Notes: generated by a model from the sequence alone, not told the origin. Shown: positions 1 through 6,857, numbered from the stretch's first letter. The stretch: DNA of 10,095 nt from Bacteroidota bacterium (GCA_013288465.1 JABDBT010000084.1:1-10095); one strand, 5' to 3'. A program made the numbers and translations.

Positions 1-2
1 CA

Positions 3-80
3 CTTCTTTTGAACGGCATCAGTTATAACCCCATCGCTATGCGGCCCGATCTAACAACTATAAACCGTGAAAGAAGATAA
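3..80 (+). CDS. 3' end of an unidentified upstream gene (partial)
   Basis: Frame 3 is open from the left edge to a TAA at 78-80 and encodes about 25 residues, including NPIAMRPDL and ending INRERR. The other two plus-strand frames stop within the first 30 bases, and the composition reads like protein, so this is probably the C-terminal tail of a gene starting left of the window. It overlaps the GTG start of the MFS gene at 67 by 14 nt, which would suggest translational coupling. The tail is too short to identify a family. It could also be a chance open frame. Confidence 0.4.
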   Translation, partial: LLLNGISYNPIAMRPDLTTINRERR

Positions 81-1221
81 AAACCTTTGGATATTAGTTT
101 TTGTATGTATCATCAATTCCGTTGGGTTTGGGATGATAGTGCCATTGCTGTATCCTTACGGCAAAGAATTTGGCATTACGCAGCAAACATTAGGTTTACT
201 TACCGCCTCATTCTCAATAGCGCAGTTTTTTGCTACACCCGTTTTGGGCGCCCTTTCAGATAAATACGGGCGCAAACCGTTGCTGGCTATAAGCCTGTTA
301 GGCACCTGTATATCGTTCATCATGTTCGCCGAGGCGCGCAGCATAGTAATGTTATTTGCCGCCCGCATACTGGATGGTATAACAGGCGGCAACGTTTCTG
401 TTGCGCAGGCTATGGTATCAGATACCTCCACACCCCAAAACCGGGCAAAAAAGTTTGGCATACTGGGTTCGGCATTTGGGTTTGGGTTTATCATTGGTCC
501 GGCTATAGGCGGGTTGCTGAGCAAGTGGGGCATTCAGGTTCCGTTTTATTTTGCCGGGGGTATTGCATTGATAGCCACATTATGCACCGTGTTTTTATTG
601 AAAGAAACCAATCCGCGCGGTAAAATAGTAGCCAGCACCCGGTTCAGCTTTTCATCGTTTGCAACCGTATTAAAAACGCCCGTCATTGGTACAGCGGTGT
701 TTATAGGCTTTTTGCTCACCATGGCGCAATTTACTATGATCATCGGTTTTCAAACCTTTACGGTTGATGTTTTAAAACTTAACCCTTCCAACATCGGCCT
801 GTTTTATGCCGGGTTTGCCGTTACGGGCATTATTATGCAGCTGGCGGTGCCACTGTTCACCAAAGTAATTCCTTCAAAAGCGAGTATATTAATGTTCTCA
901 ACCGCGCTGTGTTTAGTAGCTATGTTTGCTTCGGGATTTACTGCGGCTTTCTTTACGTTCGCGGGCTGTATGCTGGTTTACGGCTTGTTTAACGGCCTGC
1001 GCAACCCCATGCTCAACTCGCTTATTGCCGATCATAACGACCCCGCCAAACAGGGGCAGGTGATGGGTATTAACCAGTCGTACGGCTCCATTGGGCAAAC
1101 TTTAGGGCCAATAAGCGCGGGATTGATAGCGGTATTTGCAATACATTATATATTCTGGTTATCTTCATTCTATATTTTAATTGCATTTTTGCTAAGTTTT
1201 AGGCTCAAAGCCAGGGAGTAG
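67..1221 (+). CDS. MFS transporter, DHA1/TetA-like efflux permease
   Basis: A 384-residue integral membrane protein, about the usual length for a 12-helix major facilitator. The loop after helix 2 carries motif A (GALSDKYGRK, residues 61-70). Helix 5 has a motif-C-like GPAIGG (about 144-149), typical of proton-driven drug/metabolite antiporters. The stretch around LDGITGGNVSVAQAMVSD (102-119) resembles TetA-type exporters. The likely role is proton-coupled export of a small molecule across the inner membrane; the substrate cannot be inferred. The start is GTG at 67: the first in-frame ATG (residue 23) would cut into helix 1. No Shine-Dalgarno is visible, as is common in Bacteroidota. An upstream reading frame overlaps the start by 14 nt. 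No regulator gene is adjacent. Confidence 0.9.
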   Translation: MKEDKNLWILVFVCIINSVGFGMIVPLLYPYGKEFGITQQTLGLLTASFSIAQFFATPVLGALSDKYGRKPLLAISLLGTCISFIMFAEARSIVMLFAARILDGITGGNVSVAQAMVSDTSTPQNRAKKFGILGSAFGFGFIIGPAIGGLLSKWGIQVPFYFAGGIALIATLCTVFLLKETNPRGKIVASTRFSFSSFATVLKTPVIGTAVFIGFLLTMAQFTMIIGFQTFTVDVLKLNPSNIGLFYAGFAVTGIIMQLAVPLFTKVIPSKASILMFSTALCLVAMFASGFTAAFFTFAGCMLVYGLFNGLRNPMLNSLIADHNDPAKQGQVMGINQSYGSIGQTLGPISAGLIAVFAIHYIFWLSSFYILIAFLLSFRLKARE

Positions 1222-1222
1222 A

Positions 1223-1303
1223 AGTCTTAAGTCGGGAGTTTTTAGTCAAGAGTCGTAAGTCTTTTGATATCGACTAAAGACTTTTGACTCTTGACTTAGG
1301 ACT
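1223..1303. repeat. Heptad-phased AGTC/GACT inverted repeat
   Basis: Directly after the MFS stop codon, AGTC (once AGTT) occurs six times at exactly 7-nt spacing, at 1223, 1230, 1237, 1244, 1251 and 1258. After a roughly 10-nt centre, GACT occurs five times at the same spacing, at 1272, 1279, 1286, 1293 and 1300. The halves are imperfect reverse complements: AGTCTTAAGTC at 1223-1233 pairs with GACTTAGGACT at 1293-1303 with one G-T wobble. The transcript could fold into a long hairpin, so it may terminate or insulate MFS transcription ahead of marC. I recall similar AGTC-rich intergenic repeats in Sphingobacteriaceae, but cannot check copy number here. Confidence 0.8.
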
Positions 1304-1332
1304 AACAATACTTACAACTAACACCACAGCCG

Positions 1333-1908
1333 ATGCATCCAATCATTTTCAGAGAAGTACTATCCGTAACCATGATCCTCTTCGCGATCATCGACATTTT
1401 AGGCGCTATACCCGTTATTATCCAGTTGCGGCAGCGCGCGGGGCATATCGAATCGGAAAAGGCAAGTATTGTTGTATTACTGCTCATGGTAGTATTTTTA
1501 TTTGTGGGCGATAAGCTGCTTGATATTATCGGGCTGGATATTGCCTCATTTGCCATCGCGGGTTCGTTGGTGATATTTATTATAGCGATGGAAATGATAT
1601 TAGGCGTTCACTTTTTTAAGCCCGAAGATGATATGGCTACCACGGTTTCTATCGTTCCGCTGGCTTTCCCGCTCATTGCCGGCGCGGGCACCATGACCAC
1701 CCTGTTATCCCTCAAATCGCAATACCAAACGCAGGATATTTTGATCGGCATCGTTATCAATACCATGTTTGTTTACCTGGTGCTCAAAAACGTGCAATGG
1801 CTGGAAAAACTGCTCGGCAAAACCGGCATTAACATTTTGCGCAAAGCATTTGGGGTGATATTATTAGCGATTGCGATCAAGCTGTTTAGGAATAATACGC
1901 ATTTGTAG
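1333..1908 (+). CDS. MarC family integral membrane protein
   Basis: A 191-residue, almost wholly hydrophobic protein with about six predicted membrane helices, close to the size of E. coli YhgN and slightly shorter than MarC. Family signatures are DILGAIPVI near residues 21-29 in helix 1 and PLAFPLIAGAGT at 109-120; the family usually has FPLIAGPGT there. A charged loop (KPEDD) lies between them. MarC proteins sit in the inner membrane and have no settled function; the old link to multiple antibiotic resistance was withdrawn for E. coli MarC. The ATG at 1333 has no clear Shine-Dalgarno. The TAG stop (1906-1908) consists of the first three bases of a 28-bp intergenic repeat. The heptad repeat upstream probably separates it from the MFS gene. 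Confidence 0.9.
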   Translation: MHPIIFREVLSVTMILFAIIDILGAIPVIIQLRQRAGHIESEKASIVVLLLMVVFLFVGDKLLDIIGLDIASFAIAGSLVIFIIAMEMILGVHFFKPEDDMATTVSIVPLAFPLIAGAGTMTTLLSLKSQYQTQDILIGIVINTMFVYLVLKNVQWLEKLLGKTGINILRKAFGVILLAIAIKLFRNNTHL

Positions 1909-1933
1909 CCCCCCAGCCCCCTAAAGGGGGAGT
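1906..1933 (+). repeat. 28-bp C/G-rich intergenic repeat, copy 1
   Basis: The element starts TAGCCCCCC and ends CTAAAGGGGGAGT. Its core can form a CCCCC-TAAA-GGGGG hairpin. A second copy at 2553-2580, on the opposite strand, differs at one base (A at 1915 versus G). The TAG at its left edge is the stop codon of the marC-family gene. It may act as a short terminator hairpin. I recall very similar elements scattered through Bacteroidota genomes, but that is memory, not a search. Confidence 0.85.
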
Positions 1934-1937
1934 AAGT

Positions 1938-1942
1938 AGGAG
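1938..1942 (+). promoter_or_regulatory. Shine-Dalgarno AGGAG of the secreted-protein gene
   Basis: AGGAG lies 7 nt before the ATG at 1950. It is the only canonical Shine-Dalgarno at a good spacing that I see in this window, where most genes show none. It supports the chosen start. Confidence 0.6.
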
Positions 1943-1949
1943 TATTATA

Positions 1950-2435
1950 ATGAAAATATATATCGCCGTTTTTGTTTTTGTTGTATTCGCGTCAAATATT
2001 TGCCGGGCTCAGGTTACGATGAAAAGTATTCCACTGCTGAAGGAGTCAGCTAAAATAGATTCTTTAATATCATCTGTAATCGCACCTGAAAATTTAAAGG
2101 GTTTAAAAAACGGTTCTTGTATTTTATTGGCCTTAAATAAAACTAAATATGACGCAGGTTTTGTACAAGGAATTCATGCTATAATTCACAAGGGAATTGT
2201 ATATGATTATGCAAATTTTAACCATCAGAAAAAACTTGGTTATTTTGAATTTAGAGGATATTTGATTTTTGTTTATGGCGATTCGGTAATGAATAAGTTC
2301 TTTTCATACACTAAATCAAGAAAACAATTTACTTTTATTAAACCTACTCCGAAACAAGAAATATTTACAATACACAACTTCATGAGTTGGGCGTTGTTCT
2401 ATAGAGAAGGTGAATTTAATTACGGGGTACACTAA
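1950..2435 (+). CDS. Hypothetical secreted/periplasmic protein, 161 aa
   Basis: I do not recognise this protein. Residues 1-20 form a clear Sec signal peptide (MK, a hydrophobic run, then CRA before Gln21), with cleavage expected between Ala20 and Gln21. A mature protein of about 140 residues in the periplasm or outside the cell is expected. It has no internal membrane segment, no cysteine cluster and no catalytic motif I can name; it is rich in Lys, Phe and Tyr, with a lysine-rich middle. The start is supported by AGGAG 7 nt upstream. The gene is visibly more AT-rich than its neighbours: 19 of 60 bases are G/C at 2041-2100, against 32 of 60 at 1681-1740 in the marC-family gene. It sits between inverted copies of a 28-bp repeat. 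The composition and setting suggest recent acquisition or a fast-evolving lineage-specific gene. Confidence 0.75.
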   Translation: MKIYIAVFVFVVFASNICRAQVTMKSIPLLKESAKIDSLISSVIAPENLKGLKNGSCILLALNKTKYDAGFVQGIHAIIHKGIVYDYANFNHQKKLGYFEFRGYLIFVYGDSVMNKFFSYTKSRKQFTFIKPTPKQEIFTIHNFMSWALFYREGEFNYGVH

Positions 2436-2440
2436 TAATA

Positions 2441-2536
2441 TTTGTCATCCTGAGTGCCAGCGAAGGATCTGCTACGCCATGCATATCGCCGACCTGCCAA
2501 TTATAAAAGATTCTTCACTTTGTTCAGAATGACAAA
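2441..2536. repeat. Long imperfect inverted repeat (GTCATCCTGAG type)
   Basis: The left arm 2441-2470 begins TTTGTCATCCTGAG and ends GAAGGATCT. The right arm 2508-2536, read as its reverse complement, begins TTTGTCATTCTGAA and ends GAAGAATCT. The arms match over most of about 29 positions with one gap, around a 37-nt centre. The RNA could fold into a long stem-loop downstream of the secreted-protein gene. Palindromic repeats beginning GTCATCCTGAG are, as I recall, abundant in Bacteroidota and behave like REP elements. It may be a remnant of a non-autonomous mobile repeat that also terminates transcription. Confidence 0.75.
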
Positions 2537-2552
2537 ATGAAGACAATCAAAA

Positions 2553-2580
2553 ACTCCCCCTTTAGGGGGCCGGGGGGCTA
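2553..2580 (-). repeat. 28-bp C/G-rich intergenic repeat, copy 2 (inverted)
   Basis: This is the reverse complement of the element at 1906-1933 with a single difference. Read on the minus strand it overlaps the 3' end of the RsmB-type methyltransferase gene and encodes its last residues (SPPAP) and TAA stop. Each copy therefore lies at the 3' end of a gene and in the same orientation relative to that gene. The short G/C hairpin may help terminate transcription of the guaA operon. Confidence 0.85.
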
Positions 2581-3731
2581 AGTCGCGCCACAAACATCGT
2601 ATCCGCCTTATGCTCATAACCCTTTAGCACCTTCTTTTCTTCCAGCTTTAACCCCAACTCTTTAACCAGGTAATTCACTACTTCCTCGTTCTCGGCTTTA
2701 AAGGCCGAGCAGGTGATATAAATTAAAGGCTTGCCCGGTTTCAAAAACTTAACCACGTTGGCAGCAATAGTTTTTTGTAGCCGCTGAAAAAACTCGAGTT
2801 TTTGCGGATCGAACTGGCTTATCATTTCGGGCGTACGGCCCCAGGTGCCGCTGCCGCTGCATGGCGCGTCGAGGATAATGCCGTCAAACTCATAATCGTG
2901 CAGGGTTTGGTCGATGTTTTGAGTAAGGTCGAGTACCTTTTTTTGGTATTTGCGCAGCCCGGCTTGTTGAAAGCGTTCATCAAGGTTGGCTAAAATAGAT
3001 TCGCGGATATCAGATACCACCAGCTTAATATTGGGCTCATCCTCGTGCAGCAATAACGATTTACCGCCCGATGCAGCGCAGGCATCCCACCAGCTATCCC
3101 ATTTTTGCGGCTTAAAAAAGTTGGCCGTTTGCTGTGAAGAATAATCCTGCACCTCATACCAATGCTGGGTAGGGAAAATGTTTTCTAAACGGGTGCCGTT
3201 GGGTAAACTGAGGCAGCCGTTGCCTTCATCCTTAAATATAATTTCGGCTTTATTAAGCTCGCCTTTTACCAAATGGTCGTACCCGTTATGTACATGAATA
3301 AACAGGTCGGGCTGGGTAAAAAACGATTGCAAAAAATCCGCTTTGTTAATATCTGCGGATACCTGCGCTATCCACGGGAAAATATCATTTAAGCTAAAAT
3401 CGGGATAAGCGGTTTTAATGATGCCTATCTTTTCATCCAAAGTAAAACCTATGCAGGCCGCCCAATCTGGCTTAAAATGTTGCAGAAAAGAGTTAAGCTG
3501 TGTATTGCATAAAAACTCGGCAACAAAAAGGCGTTCATCGGCAGGCAGGTTGGGCAGCGCCTTGCCTAAACGGAAATAATTATACACCAACCGGTTGGCA
3601 ATGCGCCTGTCGGTCGAGCCCATTTGTTTATTTTGACGGTAGAAACCGGGAAGAAATTTACCTAAAGGCGTTTCGGCCGGATACTCATCCAAAATTCGCT
3701 GAAACGTTTTAAGCTGGTTTATAGCCTTCAT
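2562..3731 (-). CDS. RsmB/NOP-family rRNA (cytosine-5) methyltransferase
   Basis: A 389-residue class I SAM-dependent RNA methyltransferase that probably methylates a cytosine C5 in ribosomal RNA. The SAM site is at 216-224 (DACAASGGK; the first G of the usual PGGK context is preceded by S rather than P), with Asp241 in VSDIRE as the likely ribose contact. Motif IV is DAPCSGSG (288-295), with Cys291 used for product release. Motif VI is TCS (340-342), with Cys341 as the likely nucleophile. The N-terminal 140 residues are helical and RsmB-like. The ATG overlaps the stop of the lipoprotein gene by 4 nt (ATGA), so the two are translationally coupled. The last five residues, SPPAP, and the TAA come from a 28-bp intergenic repeat. 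The exact rRNA target (RsmB- or RsmF-type) cannot be settled. Confidence 0.92.
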   Translation of the reverse strand: MKAINQLKTFQRILDEYPAETPLGKFLPGFYRQNKQMGSTDRRIANRLVYNYFRLGKALPNLPADERLFVAEFLCNTQLNSFLQHFKPDWAACIGFTLDEKIGIIKTAYPDFSLNDIFPWIAQVSADINKADFLQSFFTQPDLFIHVHNGYDHLVKGELNKAEIIFKDEGNGCLSLPNGTRLENIFPTQHWYEVQDYSSQQTANFFKPQKWDSWWDACAASGGKSLLLHEDEPNIKLVVSDIRESILANLDERFQQAGLRKYQKKVLDLTQNIDQTLHDYEFDGIILDAPCSGSGTWGRTPEMISQFDPQKLEFFQRLQKTIAANVVKFLKPGKPLIYITCSAFKAENEEVVNYLVKELGLKLEEKKVLKGYEHKADTMFVARLSPPAP

Positions 3732-4978
3732 TCTACCGGTTTTAATTCAAAGTTAGCATATTGGTAAACATTTACGTGCGTATTTACCCAACCCAGGCCC
3801 GGTTTATGTGTAAAACGGAAAGAATTATGCAAGCCCGTAAAATCGGCCTTATCTAAATTTTTTATATCGCCGCTGCCAGCGCCCAATAGACCGCCAAAAT
3901 ACAGTCCCTCGTCAAAGCCTTTTAGGGCATACTCGGATGGTTCAACATGGTAGGTTTTGCGGTAGAGCTTTAAAAAATTGAGGGTAGCCGCCGCCTTATA
4001 ATCCACCTTGTCAGATACAGTGATATGGGTGTTTAAACGTTCCAGCAGATCAGCCTTTAAAAAAGTAAATTTTTCCCAGCTGGGGTGCCCAAACAGGGTA
4101 ATGTGATAAATGTCGGCAAGTGAATCTAAGGCACGTAGCGTAACCATTAAAAAGGCCTGGTTGGTTGAAGGTATTACAAACACATTGTCGCCGGTTAATG
4201 ATAATTGTGACGATAAAGCGTCCAATTGTCCCCGCACAACCGTTAACTGGTTTACCACAATATGCTTTTTACCCAGGCTGTCTATCGCTTTTTTAAATGG
4301 GATGATATAGGCGTTGTCCTCAGTAAAACCCGACTTGAGTATGAATATTTTTTTAGGTTTCATGCTGCCGATAATATATTGCGCTGCCGCCCAGGCATGA
4401 CAATCCAAAGGTGGGATAGCGGTAATTAAGTTTTGGTTTTTAAACATCGTCGGCTCAGAAGGGGCAAGGGGCGAAAGAATAGGCTTACGCGCGCCCGCCA
4501 ACACCGCTGTAAAAGCTTTGATATCATCCGGGAAAACAGGGCCTACGATCAAATCGCATGCCCTTACCTGCGGGTTATTAGCCAGCGCATGCGACGCGGC
4601 TGTAGTCCCTTTTGAGTCAAAAAGCTGCAGCTTATAATTATATCCCTGCGCGGTTAATGAATCAAGGGCCAGTTTAAAACCCTGGTAATAATCAAGCGAC
4701 AGGGTGGCTTGTTTAAGGCTCACATCGCTATAAGTTTGGCCCGGATTTAAATGATCCAATCCAAATGGCAGCAGCATAGCAATTACTGCCGCTTTTGGCG
4801 GCGGTTTTACAACCGGTTTTTCGTGTATGGGTTGTTCTACAGGTTTTTCGGCAGGAGGCTCAGGCCGGGGTGCGGGCCGCAATTTGGGCGAACACGCGTA
4901 AGCCAGCAACGCTATCCCTGCAAAAATTAACCACTTATTCCCACTCAATAGTGGCCGGTGGTTTCGAACTGATATCAT
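3728..4978 (-). CDS. Lipoprotein with type-1 periplasmic-binding (LppC/ABC ligand-binding-like) fold
   Basis: A 416-residue protein with an N-terminal hydrophobic segment (16-27) ending in LAYAC, so Cys29 is a plausible, if loose, lipobox cysteine. A proline-rich linker (about 31-61) follows. The rest resembles branched-chain amino-acid-binding proteins and LpoA/Lpp[13 protein letters not shown] at 97-108, Asp121 in LFDSKG, and DLIVGPVFP at 142-150. No ABC permease or ATPase gene is nearby, so a role in envelope maintenance rather than nutrient import is possible. The ATG at 4978 overlaps guaA by 44 nt. A TTG at 4948, giving [11 protein letters not shown], would shorten the overlap to 14 nt and give an equally good signal peptide. 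The downstream methyltransferase gene overlaps by 4 nt. The gene is probably co-transcribed from guaA. Confidence 0.8.
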   Translation of the reverse strand: MISVRNHRPLLSGNKWLIFAGIALLAYACSPKLRPAPRPEPPAEKPVEQPIHEKPVVKPPPKAAVIAMLLPFGLDHLNPGQTYSDVSLKQATLSLDYYQGFKLALDSLTAQGYNYKLQLFDSKGTTAASHALANNPQVRACDLIVGPVFPDDIKAFTAVLAGARKPILSPLAPSEPTMFKNQNLITAIPPLDCHAWAAAQYIIGSMKPKKIFILKSGFTEDNAYIIPFKKAIDSLGKKHIVVNQLTVVRGQLDALSSQLSLTGDNVFVIPSTNQAFLMVTLRALDSLADIYHITLFGHPSWEKFTFLKADLLERLNTHITVSDKVDYKAAATLNFLKLYRKTYHVEPSEYALKGFDEGLYFGGLLGAGSGDIKNLDKADFTGLHNSFRFTHKPGLGWVNTHVNVYQYANFELKPVE

Positions 4979-6464
4979 ATACTACCCGGTTAATACCTTT
5001 TACATTGTTAATGATCTCGTTGGAGATTTTAGCCAGCAGATCATAAGGTAAATGGCACCAATCGGCGGTCATGCCATCTAACGACTCAACCGCGCGCAGG
5101 CAAATAACGTTTTCATACGTACGCTCATCGCCCATAACACCTACCGACTGTACCGGTAAAAATATGGAACCGGCCTGCCAAACTTTATCATAAACACCGG
5201 CAGCACGTAAATTGTTGATATAAATCGCATCTGCTTCCTGCAAAATGGCAACTTTTTGTGGGGTAACCTCACCTAATATCCTGATAGCCAGTCCGGGACC
5301 GGGGAAAGGGTGGCGGCCTAAAATATTCGGGTCAATGCCTAAAGCCTTGCCTACACGGCGCACTTCGTCTTTAAACAAGGTATTTAATGGCTCAACAACT
5401 TTTAATTTCATAAAATCGGGCAGGCCGCCAACGTTATGGTGCGATTTAATAGTAGCCGATGGCCCCTTCACAGAAACCGACTCGATCACATCCGGGTAGA
5501 TGGTGCCTTGACCAAGCCATTTTACATTCTGTACCTCGTGCGCGGCATCATCAAACACCTCGATAAACACACGGCCAATGGCTTTGCGTTTTTTCTCAGG
5601 GTCGGTTAAACCGGCCAGCGCGTCGTAAAAACGTTGTTTGGCGTCAATGCCCTTTATATTAAGGCCCATGTGCTGGTACGAGTCCAGTACCGATTGGTAT
5701 TCGTCTTTACGCAGCAAGCCGTTATCAACAAATATGCAATGCAGGTTTTTGCCGATAGCATGGTGCAGTAACACGGCAGCTACCGATGAATCAACACCGC
5801 CGGATAGACCAAGCACTACTTTATCATCGCCCAGTTTTTCTTTAAGGGCGGCAATGGTGGTTTCTACAAATGAATCGGGTGTCCAGTCTTGCAGGCAGCC
5901 GCAAATATCAACCAAAAAGTTTTGCAGCAATTGCTTGCCGTCAATACTATGGGTTACTTCGGGGTGAAACTGTATGCCGTAGGTTTGTGTGCCTTTGATA
6001 TGGTAAGCGGCAACTTTTACGGTATCGGTACTGGCAATAACCTCAAAACCGGGCCCTATATGGGCAATAGTGTCAGCATGTGACATCCACACCTGCGAAC
6101 CTGTAGGAATAAGCTTGAATAATAGATTTTTATTATCAATAAATTGCAAATTGGCCCGGCCATACTCGCGTGTGCTTGATGGTAATACCTCACCGCCGTG
6201 AAAATGTGCTACATACTGTGCACCGTAGCAAACACCCAAAATAGGTAGTTTGCCATGAAACTTATTGAAATCAAAACGCGGCGCATCGTCCTGCCGTACA
6301 GAATACGGACTGCCCGAAAGGATAATACCTTTTACACTGCTGTCAATTTCGGGAAACTTGTTGAAGGGGTGGATCTCACAGTAAATATTGAGTTCCCTGA
6401 CACGGCGCGCTATCAATTGCGTAAACTGCGAACCAAAGTCAAGAATGAGGATTTTTTCTTGCAT
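4935..6464 (-). CDS. guaA: GMP synthase (glutamine-hydrolysing)
   Basis: Converts XMP, ATP and glutamine to GMP in purine biosynthesis; cytosolic and normally dimeric. At 509 residues it has the usual length. The N-terminal class I amidotransferase domain shows [17 protein letters not shown] (8-24), the nucleophile Cys79 in LGVCYGAQ, and His167/Glu169 in QFHPEV. The ATP pyrophosphatase P-loop is SGGVDSS (221-227). Later motifs are [13 protein letters not shown] and [17 protein letters not shown], and the protein ends in the family-typical TIEWE. The frame stays open to 6581, but the 39 extra codons read through an intergenic palindrome and do not resemble GuaA, so ATG 6464 is chosen. TATCTTTG ends 3 nt before it. 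The gene leads a likely operon with the lipoprotein and methyltransferase genes. Confidence 0.97.
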   Translation of the reverse strand: MQEKILILDFGSQFTQLIARRVRELNIYCEIHPFNKFPEIDSSVKGIILSGSPYSVRQDDAPRFDFNKFHGKLPILGVCYGAQYVAHFHGGEVLPSSTREYGRANLQFIDNKNLLFKLIPTGSQVWMSHADTIAHIGPGFEVIASTDTVKVAAYHIKGTQTYGIQFHPEVTHSIDGKQLLQNFLVDICGCLQDWTPDSFVETTIAALKEKLGDDKVVLGLSGGVDSSVAAVLLHHAIGKNLHCIFVDNGLLRKDEYQSVLDSYQHMGLNIKGIDAKQRFYDALAGLTDPEKKRKAIGRVFIEVFDDAAHEVQNVKWLGQGTIYPDVIESVSVKGPSATIKSHHNVGGLPDFMKLKVVEPLNTLFKDEVRRVGKALGIDPNILGRHPFPGPGLAIRILGEVTPQKVAILQEADAIYINNLRAAGVYDKVWQAGSIFLPVQSVGVMGDERTYENVICLRAVESLDGMTADWCHLPYDLLAKISNEIINNVKGINRVVYDISSKPPATIEWE

Positions 6465-6467
6465 GGG

Positions 6468-6475
6468 CAAAGATA
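6468..6475 (-). promoter_or_regulatory. Bacteroidota-type -7 box of guaA
   Basis: On the minus strand, TATCTTTG matches the Bacteroidota -7 consensus TAnnTTTG exactly and is separated from the guaA ATG by only CCC. No clear TTG/TTTG -33 element lies about 20 nt further up. If used, transcription would begin at or next to the start codon, giving a leaderless or nearly leaderless mRNA. No Shine-Dalgarno is present, which fits. Confidence 0.5.
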
Positions 6476-6516
6476 GGATTTTGGTTGGAAAAGAGGGAAA
6501 GGAATTTCGAATTTCG

Positions 6517-6534
6517 TCCCGATAGTTATCGGGA
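6517..6534. repeat. Perfect palindrome TCCCGATA-GT-TATCGGGA
   Basis: Two perfect 8-bp arms (6517-6524 and 6527-6534) flank a 2-nt centre in the divergent guaA/GDCCVxC intergenic region. ATTTCG-type words lie on both sides (around 6503-6516 and 6537-6547). It could be a dispersed intergenic repeat, or an operator given its position between divergent genes. I recall CCCGATA...TATCGGG words as common in Bacteroidota intergenic DNA, which favours a repeat. Confidence 0.6.
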
Positions 6535-6571
6535 TCGATTTCGGATTTATAAGAATAGGATATTGTATATT

Positions 6572-6591
6572 GCGTTTTCAATTTGAAACGC
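6572..6591. promoter_or_regulatory. Dyad upstream of the GDCCVxC gene (possible operator or leader hairpin)
   Basis: GCGTTTTCAA and TTGAAACGC form a 9-bp inverted repeat with one bulged T, ending 19 nt before the ATG at 6611. TATATTGC at about 6566-6573 loosely resembles a -7 box, which would place the dyad at the transcription start or in the leader. It could bind a regulator or form an RNA stem. This is inference from symmetry and position only. Confidence 0.3.
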
Positions 6592-6610
6592 CAACCAGCA
6601 GGTAAACTTC

Positions 6611-6823
6611 ATGAGCGTCACAGTAACCTTAAACTCAACTATTACCTGCCCGGTTTGCGGTACAAGTAAAGAAGAAACTATGCCCGCCGATGCCTGTCAG
6701 TATTTTTATGAGTGTACCAACTGTAATGCCCTCTTAAAACCTTTAAGTGGCGATTGTTGTGTGTTTTGCAGTTATGGGAGCGTTCCTTGTCCGCCAATAC
6801 AGGTTTCAAAATCTTGTTGTTAG
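6611..6823 (+). CDS. GDCCVxC-domain small cysteine-rich protein
   Basis: A 70-residue protein with 11 cysteines. The first half looks like a zinc ribbon: CPVC (13-16) and CTNC (35-38), with a further Cys29. Then comes the family signature GDCCVFCSYG (47-56), CPP (60-62) and a terminal CC. This matches the GDCCVxC-domain family, in which some members carry selenocysteine in the signature. Here all signature positions are ordinary Cys (TGT TGT ... TGC), with no in-frame TGA. Family members are, as I recall, often found with mercury or other metal-handling genes, but no such gene is adjacent here. Metal binding or thiol redox chemistry in the cytosol is likely; the precise role is unknown. AGG sits about 8 nt before the ATG. 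It converges on the VOC gene, with a palindromic terminator between. Confidence 0.85.
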   Translation: MSVTVTLNSTITCPVCGTSKEETMPADACQYFYECTNCNALLKPLSGDCCVFCSYGSVPCPPIQVSKSCC

Positions 6824-6857
6824 TAGCCTATCTGTAGGTCGCTTTCCGTGTTGCGAA

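Noticed and set aside
156..533. Minus-strand open frames inside the MFS gene (156-533, 546-743, 913-1098)
   Set aside because: They are antisense shadows of a well-supported transporter gene and show no family features.
1223..1303. CRISPR-like array
   Set aside because: The repeat unit is only 4 conserved bases at 7-nt spacing and reverses halfway; there are no spacers and no cas genes.
1906..2580. Interpretation as a classic transposon with terminal inverted repeats
   Set aside because: There is no transposase, no target-site duplication was seen beside the 28-bp copies, and each copy is oriented to its own flanking gene.
5245..5967. Plus-strand open frames inside guaA (5245-5499, 5638-5967)
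   Set aside because: They lie opposite conserved GMP synthase motifs and have no independent coding signal.
6465..6581. 39-codon N-terminal extension of guaA in the same frame
   Set aside because: It is translated across an intergenic palindrome, has no GuaA similarity, and would lie upstream of the -7 box; ATG 6464 gives the canonical N-terminus.
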